Positions 9,769 through 18,131 of a stretch of DNA of 64,000 bases are shown here, piece after piece. Both the position numbers and the translations under genes were made by a program. Under the pieces are notes generated by a model. It was not told where the DNA came from and did not search any database. It saw nothing but the letters and a program-made list of their open reading frames with translations. Numbering within the stretch: position 1 is the first letter of the stretch; each line of letters starts with the position of its first letter. Source of the DNA: Arthrobacter sp. StoSoilB19 (GTDB lineage Bacteria; Actinomycetota; Actinomycetes; Actinomycetales; Micrococcaceae); the NCBI RefSeq assembly GCF_019977275.1, contig NZ_AP024650.1, positions 3,038,001-3,102,000 of the forward strand. Direction: 5' to 3'.

Positions 9769-10272
9769 TTAGCGCTTGGAGTACTGCTGGGCCTTACGGG
9801 CCTTCTTGAGACCGGCCTTCTTACGCTCGATGACACGGGCGTCGCGGGACAGGTAACCGGCCTTCTTCAGGGTGGCGCGGTTGTTCTCGACGTCGATCTC
9901 GTTCAGCGAACGGGCGATGCCGAGGCGCAGTGCGCCGGCCTGGCCGGAGATGCCGCCGCCGTGGATACGGGCGATGACATCGTAGGCACCTTCGAGATCG
10001 AGGATCTTGAAGGGCTCGTTGACGTCCTGCTGGTGCAGCTTGTTCGGGAAGTAGTTTGCCAGCTCGCGGCCGTTGATGGTCCACTTGCCGGAGCCGGGCA
10101 CAACGCGGACGCGTGCAACGGCTTCCTTGCGGCGGCCAACAGCTGCGCCGGCAACGGTCAGGGCCGGGCGCTCCTTCTTGGGAGCAGCTTCAGCAGCTGA
10201 ACTCTCAGAGGTGTAGCTGGTCAGGTTTTCCTCGGCCTCGACGACCTCGGTGGTCTCTTCGTTCTGAGCCAC
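9769..10272 (-). CDS. rpsI: 30S ribosomal protein S9
   Basis: The 167-residue protein carries the S9 core from about residue 40 ([19 protein letters not shown]) to the basic tail [12 protein letters not shown], whose end reaches the P-site t[21 protein letters not shown] is the conserved centre. The first ~35 residues form an acidic, Ala/Ser/Glu-rich extension absent from short bacterial S9 but common in actinobacteria. It is cotranscribed behind rplM. Confidence 0.97.
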   Translation of the reverse strand: MAQNEETTEVVEAEENLTSYTSESSAAEAAPKKERPALTVAGAAVGRRKEAVARVRVVPGSGKWTINGRELANYFPNKLHQQDVNEPFKILDLEGAYDVIARIHGGGISGQAGALRLGIARSLNEIDVENNRATLKKAGYLSRDARVIERKKAGLKKARKAQQYSKR

Positions 10273-10310
10273 GATTCTCCTTGTATAGATAAGTTGTTTG
10301 GTGGCCAGGA

Positions 10311-10754
10311 CTACTGGGCGACCTGGGTGATTTCGAAAGTCTTGGGCTGCTGGGCGGCGTGCGGGTGCTCGGCACCGCGGTACACCTTCAGCTTGCCGAG
10401 CTGCTGGGCAGCAAGGGAGTTCTTGGGGAGCATGCCCTTGATGGCCTTCTCAACGGCGCGGACCGGGTTGGATTCCAGCAGTTCCGCGTAGTTGACGGAG
10501 GTCAGGCCGCCCGGGTAGCCGGAGTGGCGGTATGCGCGCTTCTGCTCCAGCTTGGCGCCGGTCAGGGCTACCTTCTCGGCGTTGATGATAATGACAAAGT
10601 CGCCCATGTCCATGTGGGATGCGAAAGTGGCCTTGTGCTTGCCGCGCAGCAGGATTGCGGTCTGGCTTGCAAGACGACCAAGGACAACGTCGGTGGCGTC
10701 AATGACGTGCCACTGGCGGTTGATATCGCCGGGCTTCGGGGTGTACGTACGCAC
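10311..10754 (-). CDS. rplM: 50S ribosomal protein L13
   Basis: From GTG 10754 the protein is 147 residues and begins [15 protein letters not shown], as in related L13 proteins. The frame extends to 10811, but those 19 residues are Lys/Gln/Asn-rich and unlike L13. Core motifs are [21 protein letters not shown] and [14 protein letters not shown]. It is first gene of the rplM-rpsI unit, with a good sigma70-type promoter about 200 bases upstream and a long untranslated leader. Confidence 0.96.
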   Translation of the reverse strand: MRTYTPKPGDINRQWHVIDATDVVLGRLASQTAILLRGKHKATFASHMDMGDFVIIINAEKVALTGAKLEQKRAYRHSGYPGGLTSVNYAELLESNPVRAVEKAIKGMLPKNSLAAQQLGKLKVYRGAEHPHAAQQPKTFEITQVAQ

Positions 10755-10960
10755 GGTGTTTGCCTCGTTCTTGTTCTGGCGTTCTTGTTTAGGTGTCGCT
10801 AGCTCGCGCACCTACTGTCTGCGCGCTACCGGAACAGAGGTGAGGGCTCCATGTAACCAGTCATCCTGAAGTTCCGAATGTGCACGTTGAGTAGTTATCC
10901 TGCAACCGGATTCTCAAGCGGGCACGCACCATCGGAATAGGACACGCACAACGACTACCA

Positions 10961-10990
10961 AGATTAGCGCGTCAGGGGGTTCAGGGTCAA
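10961..10990 (-). promoter_or_regulatory. Probable promoter of rplM-rpsI
   Basis: On the minus strand a TTGACC -35 (10985-10990) is followed after 18 bases by a TAATCT -10 (10961-10966). The match to the housekeeping sigma consensus is strong. It leaves a leader of about 200 nt before the GTG of rplM. The rest of the 10755-11049 gap holds no gene that I can see. Confidence 0.7.
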
Positions 10991-11049
10991 AATGGGGTAG
11001 CCGGCGGCTGGTACATCGCGCGCCGGCCCAAGCTACTTAGGGGGCCGCA

Positions 11050-11715
11050 GTGGTATCAGCAGGGGGCAACGGTCCGACCGCTGGGCTCATGGTCGTTGCC
11101 ATCGGCCTCCTGGGGCTCTTCCTCTCCCCCGTGGCCGAGCTCTTGATTTCGCGACTGCTCCCGCGACTGGGTGGCCTTCCTACGTTGCGGGTTCGGATTA
11201 CGACGGCGGGACTTACCGGCATCGCAAGCGTAGCCTTTACCTTGCATTTTGGAATTTCCTTTAGCCTTCCAGCGTTCCTTTTTCTTGCACTATTAGGCAC
11301 GCAGCTCGCACGGATCGACGTGGCGCTTCATTTGTTGCCAAACCCGCTCGTACTCATACTGCTTGCCGGCGGCATTCTGCTGTTTCTGTGGCCCGGTATA
11401 TTCGCTAAGCAATCGGACGATCTGCTTCGGGCTGTCCTTGGAGCAGTCATTTTGTTTGTCGGCTACCTGATTCTGGGGCTTATTTCTCCCCGCGGAATCG
11501 GCATGGGCGACGTTAAGCTCGCCGCGCCCGTGGGTCTTTACCTGGGGTACCTAGGTTGGACCCAACTCCTGTACGGCGGCTTACTGGGCTTCATACTCAA
11601 TGGCCTTGTTACGGTCGCAGTGGTTACCAAAAAGGGCCGGGAACAAGCCCCAGAAGTGGCTCACGGCCCCTCCATGCTGGGTGCCCTGGCCGCCGTAACG
11701 CTTCTTGTGAGCTAA
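11050..11715 (+). CDS. Prepilin peptidase, TadV/CpaA type (A24 family)
   Basis: A 221-residue polytopic protein with both catalytic aspartates of type IV prepilin peptidases: Asp90 in LARIDVALHLLPN and Asp154 in GIGMGDVKL. It lacks the N-terminal methylase domain of PilD, as is usual for TadV/CpaA enzymes, which remove the leader from Flp pilins and pseudopilins at the membrane. The start is GTG 11050 behind TAGGGGG. It is the only prepilin peptidase in the window and probably serves both downstream tad loci. Confidence 0.88.
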   Translation: MVSAGGNGPTAGLMVVAIGLLGLFLSPVAELLISRLLPRLGGLPTLRVRITTAGLTGIASVAFTLHFGISFSLPAFLFLALLGTQLARIDVALHLLPNPLVLILLAGGILLFLWPGIFAKQSDDLLRAVLGAVILFVGYLILGLISPRGIGMGDVKLAAPVGLYLGYLGWTQLLYGGLLGFILNGLVTVAVVTKKGREQAPEVAHGPSMLGALAAVTLLVS

Positions 11716-11781
11716 GCCCCCCCCAAAGACCGTCGTCAGCTCCTCGCGTCAAGTTCCGACCACGTCCGAGTGGTCGACGAG

Positions 11782-11858
11782 GTACTCACATTGGTTTCCG
11801 AGTACTGACTCCATCTTCCGAGTACGCGCTTTTGCGGTTCCCGAAAAAAGTCGAGTAC
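11782..11858 (+). promoter_or_regulatory. Cluster of GAGTAC motifs upstream of flp1
   Basis: Three direct GAGTAC copies (11800-11805, 11820-11825, 11853-11858) and one inverted copy (GTACTC, 11782-11787) lie in a 77-base stretch. The first two direct copies share the longer TTCCGAGTAC and are exactly 20 bases apart, about two helical turns. It lies in the gene-free gap 11716-11993 before the first pilin and may be an operator array for the pilus operon. No known regulator is assigned. Confidence 0.45.
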
Positions 11859-11993
11859 CACTACGCATTGTTGCCCATGGGATCAAGTGACAATCTTTTC
11901 TTAGCGAAGTCCAGCCGCTAAGGATTTATGGGGGCAGCTGGAAATTCGTTGAAATACAAATCACTTCAATTTCACCGAATTAAGGAAAATGCA

Positions 11994-12200
11994 ATGACTT
12001 CACTCCTGGTCTCAATGACTGCTTACATCGCCGGCATCAAGGATCGTTTCGCTTCCGAAAAGGGCGCAACAGCGACGGAATACTCGCTTCTGATCGCATT
12101 TATCGCGTTCCTCATCATTGCCGGCGTCACGTTGTTCGGCAACGCCCTTAGCGGCTGGTTCTCCACCCTCGGCTCGACCGTGACGGCCTGGACGGTCTAG
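11994..12200 (+). CDS. Flp-type pilin, tad locus 1
   Basis: A 68-residue pilin from ATG 11994, with AAGGA at 11982-11986. It has a short basic leader, then the Flp cleavage/assembly motif SEKGATATEYSLL: processing is expected after Gly, leaving Ala-Thr-Ala-Thr-Glu-Tyr at the mature N-terminus with the conserved Glu5 and Tyr6. A hydrophobic helix (LIAFIAFLIIAGVTLFG) follows. It should be the major subunit of the locus-1 pilus. The in-frame ATG at 11928 would add a non-family 22 residues. Confidence 0.9.
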   Translation: MTSLLVSMTAYIAGIKDRFASEKGATATEYSLLIAFIAFLIIAGVTLFGNALSGWFSTLGSTVTAWTV

Positions 12201-12296
12201 TTCGATCTTCCGGGATCCATCAGTGTGGGCCGCTCACGCCGCTGGCGGAAGCGGCCCACACCACTTTGTAGGTACACAACATCTTGAGGGGGAACT

Positions 12297-12686
12297 TTGA
12301 GGAAGCGCGGACTTGTCAGGACCGAGCGCTCGCGCGGCGCAGTCGCAGTGGAATTCGCCTTGGTCGCACCAGTACTTCTGGCCCTTGTCGCCGGCATCGT
12401 CGAGTTTTCACACACATACAACCTCCAGATTTCAGTGACCCAGGCTGCCAGGGAAGCCGCCCGGGAAATGGCCATCTCAAACAATCAGGCTGCAGCAAGA
12501 ACCGCCGCGGTAGCCGGGGCACCTGGACTAAACCCGACGGCGTTTTCATACACCTTCAACCCGGGGACCTGCGCCGCAAATACGAACATGACGGTCAGCA
12601 TTTCGTACACGGGCAACACCATGACGGGGCTTTTCGGCAGCACTATCACCGTTGGTGGAGTAGGAGCAATGCGATGCGGTGGTTGA
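12297..12686 (+). CDS. TadE-like pseudopilin, tad locus 1
   Basis: A 129-residue protein with TTG start at 12297 behind GAGGGGGA. The N-terminal RGAVAVEFALVAPVLLALV resembles a prepilin-peptidase site and TadE helix, followed by ISVTQAAREAAREMA. TadE-type minor pseudopilins are processed and needed for Flp pilus assembly. It ends with GAMRCGG and overlaps the next gene by 13 bases; the locus-2 homologue ends GAMLCGG with the same overlap. Confidence 0.86.
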   Translation: MRKRGLVRTERSRGAVAVEFALVAPVLLALVAGIVEFSHTYNLQISVTQAAREAAREMAISNNQAAARTAAVAGAPGLNPTAFSYTFNPGTCAANTNMTVSISYTGNTMTGLFGSTITVGGVGAMRCGG

Positions 12687-13687
12687 CGCACCCGAAGGAA
12701 AAAGAACGCGGTGCCGCTGGAGTATTAGTTGCAGTCATGATGCTCGTCCTTATTGGGGCAGGCGCAATGGCCGTCGACGTGGGCCAGATCTACTCCGAAC
12801 GGGCACAACTCCAAAATGCGGCCGACGCCGGCGCCCTTTCAGCAGCGCAACAGTGCCATAAAGCCGGCACCTGCAGCGTTTCACAGGCTACGGCTTGGGC
12901 ACAGGCCCTTGCGGGACCTAACTCGAATGATGGGTCAACCGACGTAACCTCCGTCGACCTATCGGTTCCCAATAAGGTGACCGTAGCCACGGCTACCCGC
13001 AACGGCTCGAATGCGTTTCTGACGAAGATGTTTGCGAGCGCACTCAACGCTCCGCCCGTCAGGGTAGGAGCCCACGCGACGGCTTCCTTTTTTCCGCCCG
13101 GATCCGGTTCCGGGTTTCCCTTGGCGCTCTCGAACAGCTGCTTCAACCTAACAGCCGCCAGCCCTACCGGCCAGGTTCAGAAGATCTCCTACAAGCCAGG
13201 CGGGACATGCACGGGACCCTCGGGGACCCAGATTCCCGGTGGCTGGGGATGGCTGGACCAAGATGCGCCCTGCCAGGCCGTTACGCAGACGGGCAGCAAT
13301 GAAATTGGTTCGGACCCGGGGAACAATCCGCCGACGGAGTGCCAGACCATTCTTACTCAATGGAAGAACACAATTCTGTCTGGCGGTGAGGTGCGTGCCG
13401 TCTTCCCGGTCTTTGATGACGCCACCAATCAGGGCCAGAACGGCAACTTCCACATCATAGGCTACGCCACGTTCAAAATCTGGGGCTGGAAATTCGGCAA
13501 CAACGGTGTTTATGAGTTCCGCAACAAAGCCAGCGATCCCGGAATGACACCCTCGCTCGCCTGCCCTGGCGGCAACGACCGCTGCGTCATTGGGCAGTTC
13601 GTCAAGTTCGAAACCATCAATTCAACTGGGGGAACCCCCGGCACCGGCTCCAATCTTGGAACCGTCGAAATCCGGCTCATCAAGTAG
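12674..13687 (+). CDS. TadG-related pilus-locus protein, tad locus 1
   Basis: From ATG 12674 (GGAG at 12663-12666, internal to tadE) the protein is 337 residues. The N-terminus KERGAAGVLVAVMMLVLIG is a TadE/G-type membrane anchor, followed by the Tad N-terminal motif AVDVGQIYSERAQLQNAADAGALSAAQ. The remainder is predicted extracytoplasmic and contains several cysteines, including GNNPPTEC and CPGGNDRC, suggesting disulfides. It probably helps anchor or assemble the pilus at the cell surface. The longer frame to 12284 is a shadow of tadE. Confidence 0.82.
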   Translation: MRWLTHPKEKERGAAGVLVAVMMLVLIGAGAMAVDVGQIYSERAQLQNAADAGALSAAQQCHKAGTCSVSQATAWAQALAGPNSNDGSTDVTSVDLSVPNKVTVATATRNGSNAFLTKMFASALNAPPVRVGAHATASFFPPGSGSGFPLALSNSCFNLTAASPTGQVQKISYKPGGTCTGPSGTQIPGGWGWLDQDAPCQAVTQTGSNEIGSDPGNNPPTECQTILTQWKNTILSGGEVRAVFPVFDDATNQGQNGNFHIIGYATFKIWGWKFGNNGVYEFRNKASDPGMTPSLACPGGNDRCVIGQFVKFETINSTGGTPGTGSNLGTVEIRLIK

Positions 13688-13707
13688 CCACGTTGTAAGG
13701 GGAAGAA

Positions 13708-14490
13708 ATGAAAACACGCCTACTGGGAGGCATTGCCGCACTACTTGTGGCGATTATCGGAACTGTCCTCCTTGTGTCCTATGTCCAGGCCGCTGATAAG
13801 CGGGCAATGGCCGGCACTGAAACTGAAACTATCTACGTAGTGCAGCAGCCGATCCCGGCTGGATCACCTGCAGATAAAGTCATGTCGTCGGTGACCAAAA
13901 AGGAGGTTCCCAAGGCGGCCGTTGCCGACAACACGGTGACTGATCTCGGGACTCTCGATTCGAAGGTAACGTCCGTAGCTCTGGTCCCAGGCGAACAACT
14001 CTTGGCCAGTCGGATGGTGGACCAGGATGCCTATCTTGGTCCGGCACGGATCCAGGTGCCTTCAGGCCTTCAAGAAATCACTCTCAAGCTTCCCATCGAA
14101 AGGGTGGCCGGAGGCAAGATCAATGCTGGTGACACAGTGGGCGTCTTTCTTTCGCTGAATAGTGCCGGGGGCACTGATGGGCAAACCAGTTCCAGCAAGA
14201 CCCAGCTCAGCTTCCACAAGGTTCTGGTTACTGCAGCCCAGTTCAGCAATGGTTCGGCCGCCCAAACGGAGGCAACCGCCTCCAATTCGGGGGCCAGTCA
14301 GGTTGCGTCGACTTCAAGCACCAAGGAACAGTCCGATGACACGTACCTGATTACGATTGCACGGGACTCAGCAGACGCCGAGCGCATCGTCTTCGCAACC
14401 GAGTTCGGGAAGGTATACCTGTCCAAGGAGCCGTCGGATGCCACCGAGTCGGGATCGAGCTTCGTAGACTCCTCAAGGTTGTTCCGATGA
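13708..14490 (+). CDS. Flp pilus assembly protein CpaB/RcpC-like, tad locus 1
   Basis: A 260-residue protein with an N-terminal membrane anchor (ATG 13708 behind AAGGGGAAG) and a SAF-like domain: VQQPIPAGSPADKVMS, LVPGEQLLASRMV, VPSGLQEITLKLP, and RVAGGKINAGDTVGVF. CpaB/RcpC proteins are envelope components of the tad secretion machine that help form or align the pilus channel. A Ser/Thr-rich low-complexity stretch occupies roughly residues 185-210. The stop overlaps the start of cpaE by 4 bases. Confidence 0.88.
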   Translation: MKTRLLGGIAALLVAIIGTVLLVSYVQAADKRAMAGTETETIYVVQQPIPAGSPADKVMSSVTKKEVPKAAVADNTVTDLGTLDSKVTSVALVPGEQLLASRMVDQDAYLGPARIQVPSGLQEITLKLPIERVAGGKINAGDTVGVFLSLNSAGGTDGQTSSSKTQLSFHKVLVTAAQFSNGSAAQTEATASNSGASQVASTSSTKEQSDDTYLITIARDSADAERIVFATEFGKVYLSKEPSDATESGSSFVDSSRLFR

Positions 14491-15689
14491 GCCGCTTCAT
14501 CCTGATCACGCCCGACTCAGAGTTCGAAAAGCTCGTTCGTTCCGCCACCGCGGGGATCCACGGCGATCTGCACGTATTCCAAGCCGACTACCTGCCCGAG
14601 AGTCCTGGCGATATTCTCCGCCAGATGGTCGGAGAGCCGCCGGAAGTCCTCATGCTGGGGCCCGGTTTACCGGTCGAAGAGTCGCTCAAGTTGGCCGCGG
14701 TCATGGATCTGCAGTACCCGGAGATCAGCGTCATCCTTGCTGTTACGACAACTCCCGAGACCGTTCTGCAAGCAATGCGCGCAGGTGTGAGGGATCTGTT
14801 GGACCCAGGCTCGGATCCGGACACGATCCGCGTCATGCTCGAGCGGGCCAGCCTGGCCGCGGCAGGCCGGCGACGGGGGCTGGCTCCGCAAACATCCGAA
14901 CACGCTGACCATGCAGATGGACGTGTCATTGCAGTGATGTCTCCGAAAGGCGGCGTCGGCAAGACAACGGTGGCTACGAACCTGGCTGTTGGTCTGGGCA
15001 AGGGCTCTCCCATGAGCGTCGTCATCGTGGATCTCGACCTTCAGTTTGGCGACGTGGCCAGCGGTCTATTGCTCAAACCCGACTTCACCATTACGGATGC
15101 GGTTATGGGGGCGGCAAGTCAGGACTCGATGGTCCTCAAGACATACCTGACTGTGCACCCTGCCGGCATTTACGCCCTCTGTGCTCCCAACTCCCCTGTG
15201 GAGATGGACCGGATCAGTGCCGCCAATGTCTCCCATCTACTGGAGCAGCTCAAGAAAGAGTTCCAATACGTCGTGGTGGATACGGCGCCGGGTTTGGGTG
15301 AACATGTGTTGGCCACACTCGAACAGGCCACGGATGCCGTTTGGATTTGCGGCATGGACGTACCGAGCATCCGGGGAATGCGTACAGGTTTCCAAATCCT
15401 TGATGAGCTAAACCTCGTCCCGGAGATGCGCCACATTGTGGTGAACATGGCGGACCGCCGGGCGGGGTTGAGCTTGAAGGATGTTGAAGCCACCATCGGG
15501 GCGCCTGTTGACGTGGTGCTGCCTCGTTCCAAGACCCTTCCCTTCTCGACGAATAAGGGTGTTCCTGTCCTGCAGGACGGAGGCCGGGACCCGGCACTTA
15601 AAGGGCTGCGGCAGTTGGTTGACCGCTTCAGGCCAGATTGGGAAAGCAGACCCCACAAGCAACTTCACAGAAGGGCGGTAGTGCAATGA
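14487..15689 (+). CDS. CpaE/TadZ-like ParA/MinD-family ATPase, tad locus 1
   Basis: The 400-residue protein has an N-terminal receiver-like domain of about 130 residues (PPEVLMLGPGLPVEESLK; AVTTTPETVLQAMRAGVRDLL) without obvious acidic-pocket chemistry. A ParA/MinD ATPase follows, with deviant Walker A SPKGGVGKTT (about residue 152), VIVDLDLQFGDV and YVVVDTAPG. CpaE/TadZ places the Tad apparatus at its cellular site. ATGA overlaps join it to cpaB and cpaF. Confidence 0.9.
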   Translation: MSRFILITPDSEFEKLVRSATAGIHGDLHVFQADYLPESPGDILRQMVGEPPEVLMLGPGLPVEESLKLAAVMDLQYPEISVILAVTTTPETVLQAMRAGVRDLLDPGSDPDTIRVMLERASLAAAGRRRGLAPQTSEHADHADGRVIAVMSPKGGVGKTTVATNLAVGLGKGSPMSVVIVDLDLQFGDVASGLLLKPDFTITDAVMGAASQDSMVLKTYLTVHPAGIYALCAPNSPVEMDRISAANVSHLLEQLKKEFQYVVVDTAPGLGEHVLATLEQATDAVWICGMDVPSIRGMRTGFQILDELNLVPEMRHIVVNMADRRAGLSLKDVEATIGAPVDVVLPRSKTLPFSTNKGVPVLQDGGRDPALKGLRQLVDRFRPDWESRPHKQLHRRAVVQ

Positions 15690-17161
15690 GTCTTTCGGAC
15701 CGGTTCCAGAAGCTTCGCGGCGATTCAGCGTTCGAGCAGGAAGTGGAACCCCGCGCTTCTGCAGATGTGTTTGCTGTGCCCGCCCAGCCAGCCACCCTTG
15801 GTCGGATTCTCGAAGCCAAGACGGCGGCCGAAGCGCAGCCGGGCTCCTCCGAGGTTCCACAAATCGCATCGGTGGCCAGCGATGCTTTGAACTCGCTCAA
15901 AGAGCGCGCGAGCCAGGCTTTGTTTGAAAGACTCGGCGCACGGATTACCGATTCGTCCATTGACGAGGCCGAGCTCCATCAGTCGGTCAAGGATGAGCTC
16001 AAAGCCGTCGTCGAGGCGGAACAGATTCCGCTTACCGCCCTCGAACGCCAGCGGCTAATCCGGGACATCGTTGACGATGTCCTCGGACATGGACCCATTC
16101 AACGTTTTCTTGACGACCCTGCAGTAACGGAAGTCATGGTCAACCGCTTTGACCAGATATACGTTGAACGCCAGGGACAGCTTCACCTCACGGACACGAA
16201 GTTCACATCTGATGATGCGCTGCGTCGGGTTATCGAGCGCATTGTATCCAATGTCGGTCGTCGTATCGATGAATCATCGCCCTTGGTTGATGCGAGACTT
16301 GCCGACGGATCCCGGGTCAATGCCATCATTCCACCTTTGGCGGTAAACGGGCCGGCTCTGACCATACGTAAATTCGGCCGTGATCCGTTGACTGTTCATA
16401 ATCTGATCGCCATGGGCAGCCTTTCGCCGGAAATGGCCGAACTGCTTAGGGCCTGCGTTCTCGCCCGACTCAACATCATTGTTTCGGGTGGAACGGGAAC
16501 CGGTAAGACAACGTTGTTGAACGTCCTTTCATCATTCATCCCCGCTGCGGACAGAATCGTCACCATCGAAGATGCCGTGGAACTCCAACTGCAGCAGGAC
16601 CACGTGGTTCGTCTCGAGAGCCGGCCACAAAACATTGAGGGCAAAGGCGAAGTCTCAATCCGCGATTTGGTCCGGAATTCCCTTCGTATGCGCCCCGATC
16701 GCATAGTGGTTGGCGAGGTTCGCGGAGGTGAATGTCTCGACATGCTTCAAGCCATGAACACCGGCCACGACGGTTCCATCTCCACCGTGCACGCCAATTC
16801 TCCCAGGGATGCCATCGCACGATTGGAGACCCTCGTGTTAATGGCGGGCATGGACCTTCCTTTGCGTGCCATCAGGGAACAAGTGGCATCCGCAGTGAAC
16901 CTCATCGTCCACATCTCGCGGCTGCGCGATGGCAGCCGACGCGTTACCCACATCACAGAAGTGCAAGGGATGGAGGGAGATGTGGTCACGCTTCAGGATG
17001 CCTTCGTATTCGACTATTCAGCTGGAGTTGACGCAAGCGGCCGATTCCTAGGAAAACCAATTCCGACCGGCGTCCGCCCACGTTTTACCGATCGCTTCGC
17101 CGAGCTTGGCATCCCGATTTCGCCTGCTGTCTTCGGCGGCCAAGCCGTCAGGGGGCGGTGA
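15686..17161 (+). CDS. CpaF/TadA pilus-assembly secretion ATPase, tad locus 1
   Basis: A 491-residue VirB11/type II secretion ATPase that powers Flp pilus assembly. It shows the family N-terminal domain (LIRDIVDDVLGHGPIQRFL; TEVMVNRFDQIYVERQG), Walker [12 protein letters not shown] (about residue 268), the Asp box [11 protein letters not shown], Walker [15 protein letters not shown] and the His box GHDGSISTVHANSPRDA. ATG 15686 overlaps the cpaE stop; the frame extends upstream only as a shadow of cpaE. Confidence 0.94.
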   Translation: MSLSDRFQKLRGDSAFEQEVEPRASADVFAVPAQPATLGRILEAKTAAEAQPGSSEVPQIASVASDALNSLKERASQALFERLGARITDSSIDEAELHQSVKDELKAVVEAEQIPLTALERQRLIRDIVDDVLGHGPIQRFLDDPAVTEVMVNRFDQIYVERQGQLHLTDTKFTSDDALRRVIERIVSNVGRRIDESSPLVDARLADGSRVNAIIPPLAVNGPALTIRKFGRDPLTVHNLIAMGSLSPEMAELLRACVLARLNIIVSGGTGTGKTTLLNVLSSFIPAADRIVTIEDAVELQLQQDHVVRLESRPQNIEGKGEVSIRDLVRNSLRMRPDRIVVGEVRGGECLDMLQAMNTGHDGSISTVHANSPRDAIARLETLVLMAGMDLPLRAIREQVASAVNLIVHISRLRDGSRRVTHITEVQGMEGDVVTLQDAFVFDYSAGVDASGRFLGKPIPTGVRPRFTDRFAELGIPISPAVFGGQAVRGR

Positions 17162-17162
17162 A

Positions 17163-18116
17163 GTGGATTCCGATCAGTCTCCCCTCCTCCTTGTCGGCGG
17201 ACTTCTACTCTCCTATCTGGCTTTGGCCCTCTTGATTGCAGTCGCCTTTAGGTCCAGAACACAGCTGCCGTTGTCACGCCGACGGCCAGGCGACACAACG
17301 ATCCACTCGTCGAACCTCACACGCCTGACAAACCAGGCCGTGGAATCGCTGAACAGGCGCATTCACCTGCGTCGGTTCTCAGTAGTCAGTACTGAGAAGT
17401 TTGAGAATGCGGGCCTGCGAAAACAGCCGGGCGATTATCTCCTGGCTGCTGGTTCTATCACTTTCGTGGCTGTCGTTTTTGGTTTCTTGCTCGGTGGTTT
17501 GCTCTTTTCGATTCTGCTGCTGGTTCTGACTCCAATAGGCCTGGTCCTGTTCCTAAATCTGCTCGTGGCTCGTCGGAGGAAGAACTTCGACGAGCAGGTA
17601 CCCGACACTCTGAACATGCTGGCCGGTGGACTGCGAGCCGGGCACAGCCTTCTTCGCTCGATCGACGCTGCCGCCGAGGAAAATGAGGCACCGATGAAGG
17701 AAGAACTAAATCGGGTGGTCACTGAAACCAGGATCGGAAGGGACTTAGGTGAATCCCTTGCTGATGTGGGGACCAGGACGAACAATGACGACTTCCGGGC
17801 CATTACAAGGGCTATCGAAATTCACCGCGAAGTTGGCGGAGACCTCGCCCATGTGTTGGACAACGTGGGCGAAACTATCCGCGACCGAAACCAGATCAGG
17901 GGCCAGGTTCGGGCCTTGAGCGCCGAAGGGAGAATGTCCGCCATCGTTCTCATGGCACTCCCGGTTGTCATGTTCATTGGCCTCACGCTTTTCAACCCGC
18001 TCTATTCCAGGGTCTTTCTAACTACGGTTCCTGGTTACCTCATGATCGCCGTGGCCATCATTCTGCTGACTTTGGGCGGTTTTTGGCTCAGCAGACTCAT
18101 CAAACCGAAGTTCTGA
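17163..18116 (+). CDS. TadB-like type II secretion F-domain membrane protein, tad locus 1
   Basis: From GTG 17163, two bases after cpaF, the protein is 317 residues. It has an N-terminal helix, paired central helices and C-terminal helices around a T2SSF cytoplasmic domain: NMLAGGLRAGHSLLRSIDAAA, and EIHREVGGDLAHVLDNVGETIRDR. TadB is a polytopic platform protein that couples the CpaF motor to pilin extraction from the membrane. The upstream frame to 17106 overlaps cpaF. Confidence 0.88.
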   Translation: MDSDQSPLLLVGGLLLSYLALALLIAVAFRSRTQLPLSRRRPGDTTIHSSNLTRLTNQAVESLNRRIHLRRFSVVSTEKFENAGLRKQPGDYLLAAGSITFVAVVFGFLLGGLLFSILLLVLTPIGLVLFLNLLVARRRKNFDEQVPDTLNMLAGGLRAGHSLLRSIDAAAEENEAPMKEELNRVVTETRIGRDLGESLADVGTRTNNDDFRAITRAIEIHREVGGDLAHVLDNVGETIRDRNQIRGQVRALSAEGRMSAIVLMALPVVMFIGLTLFNPLYSRVFLTTVPGYLMIAVAIILLTLGGFWLSRLIKPKF

Positions 18117-18131
18117 GAAAGGGAGCAACTC

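Noticed and set aside
12284..12673. N-terminal extension of the locus-1 TadG-like protein
   Set aside because: The frame here overlaps tadE and encodes Arg/Gly-rich sequence without TadG similarity; ATG 12674 gives the expected anchor.
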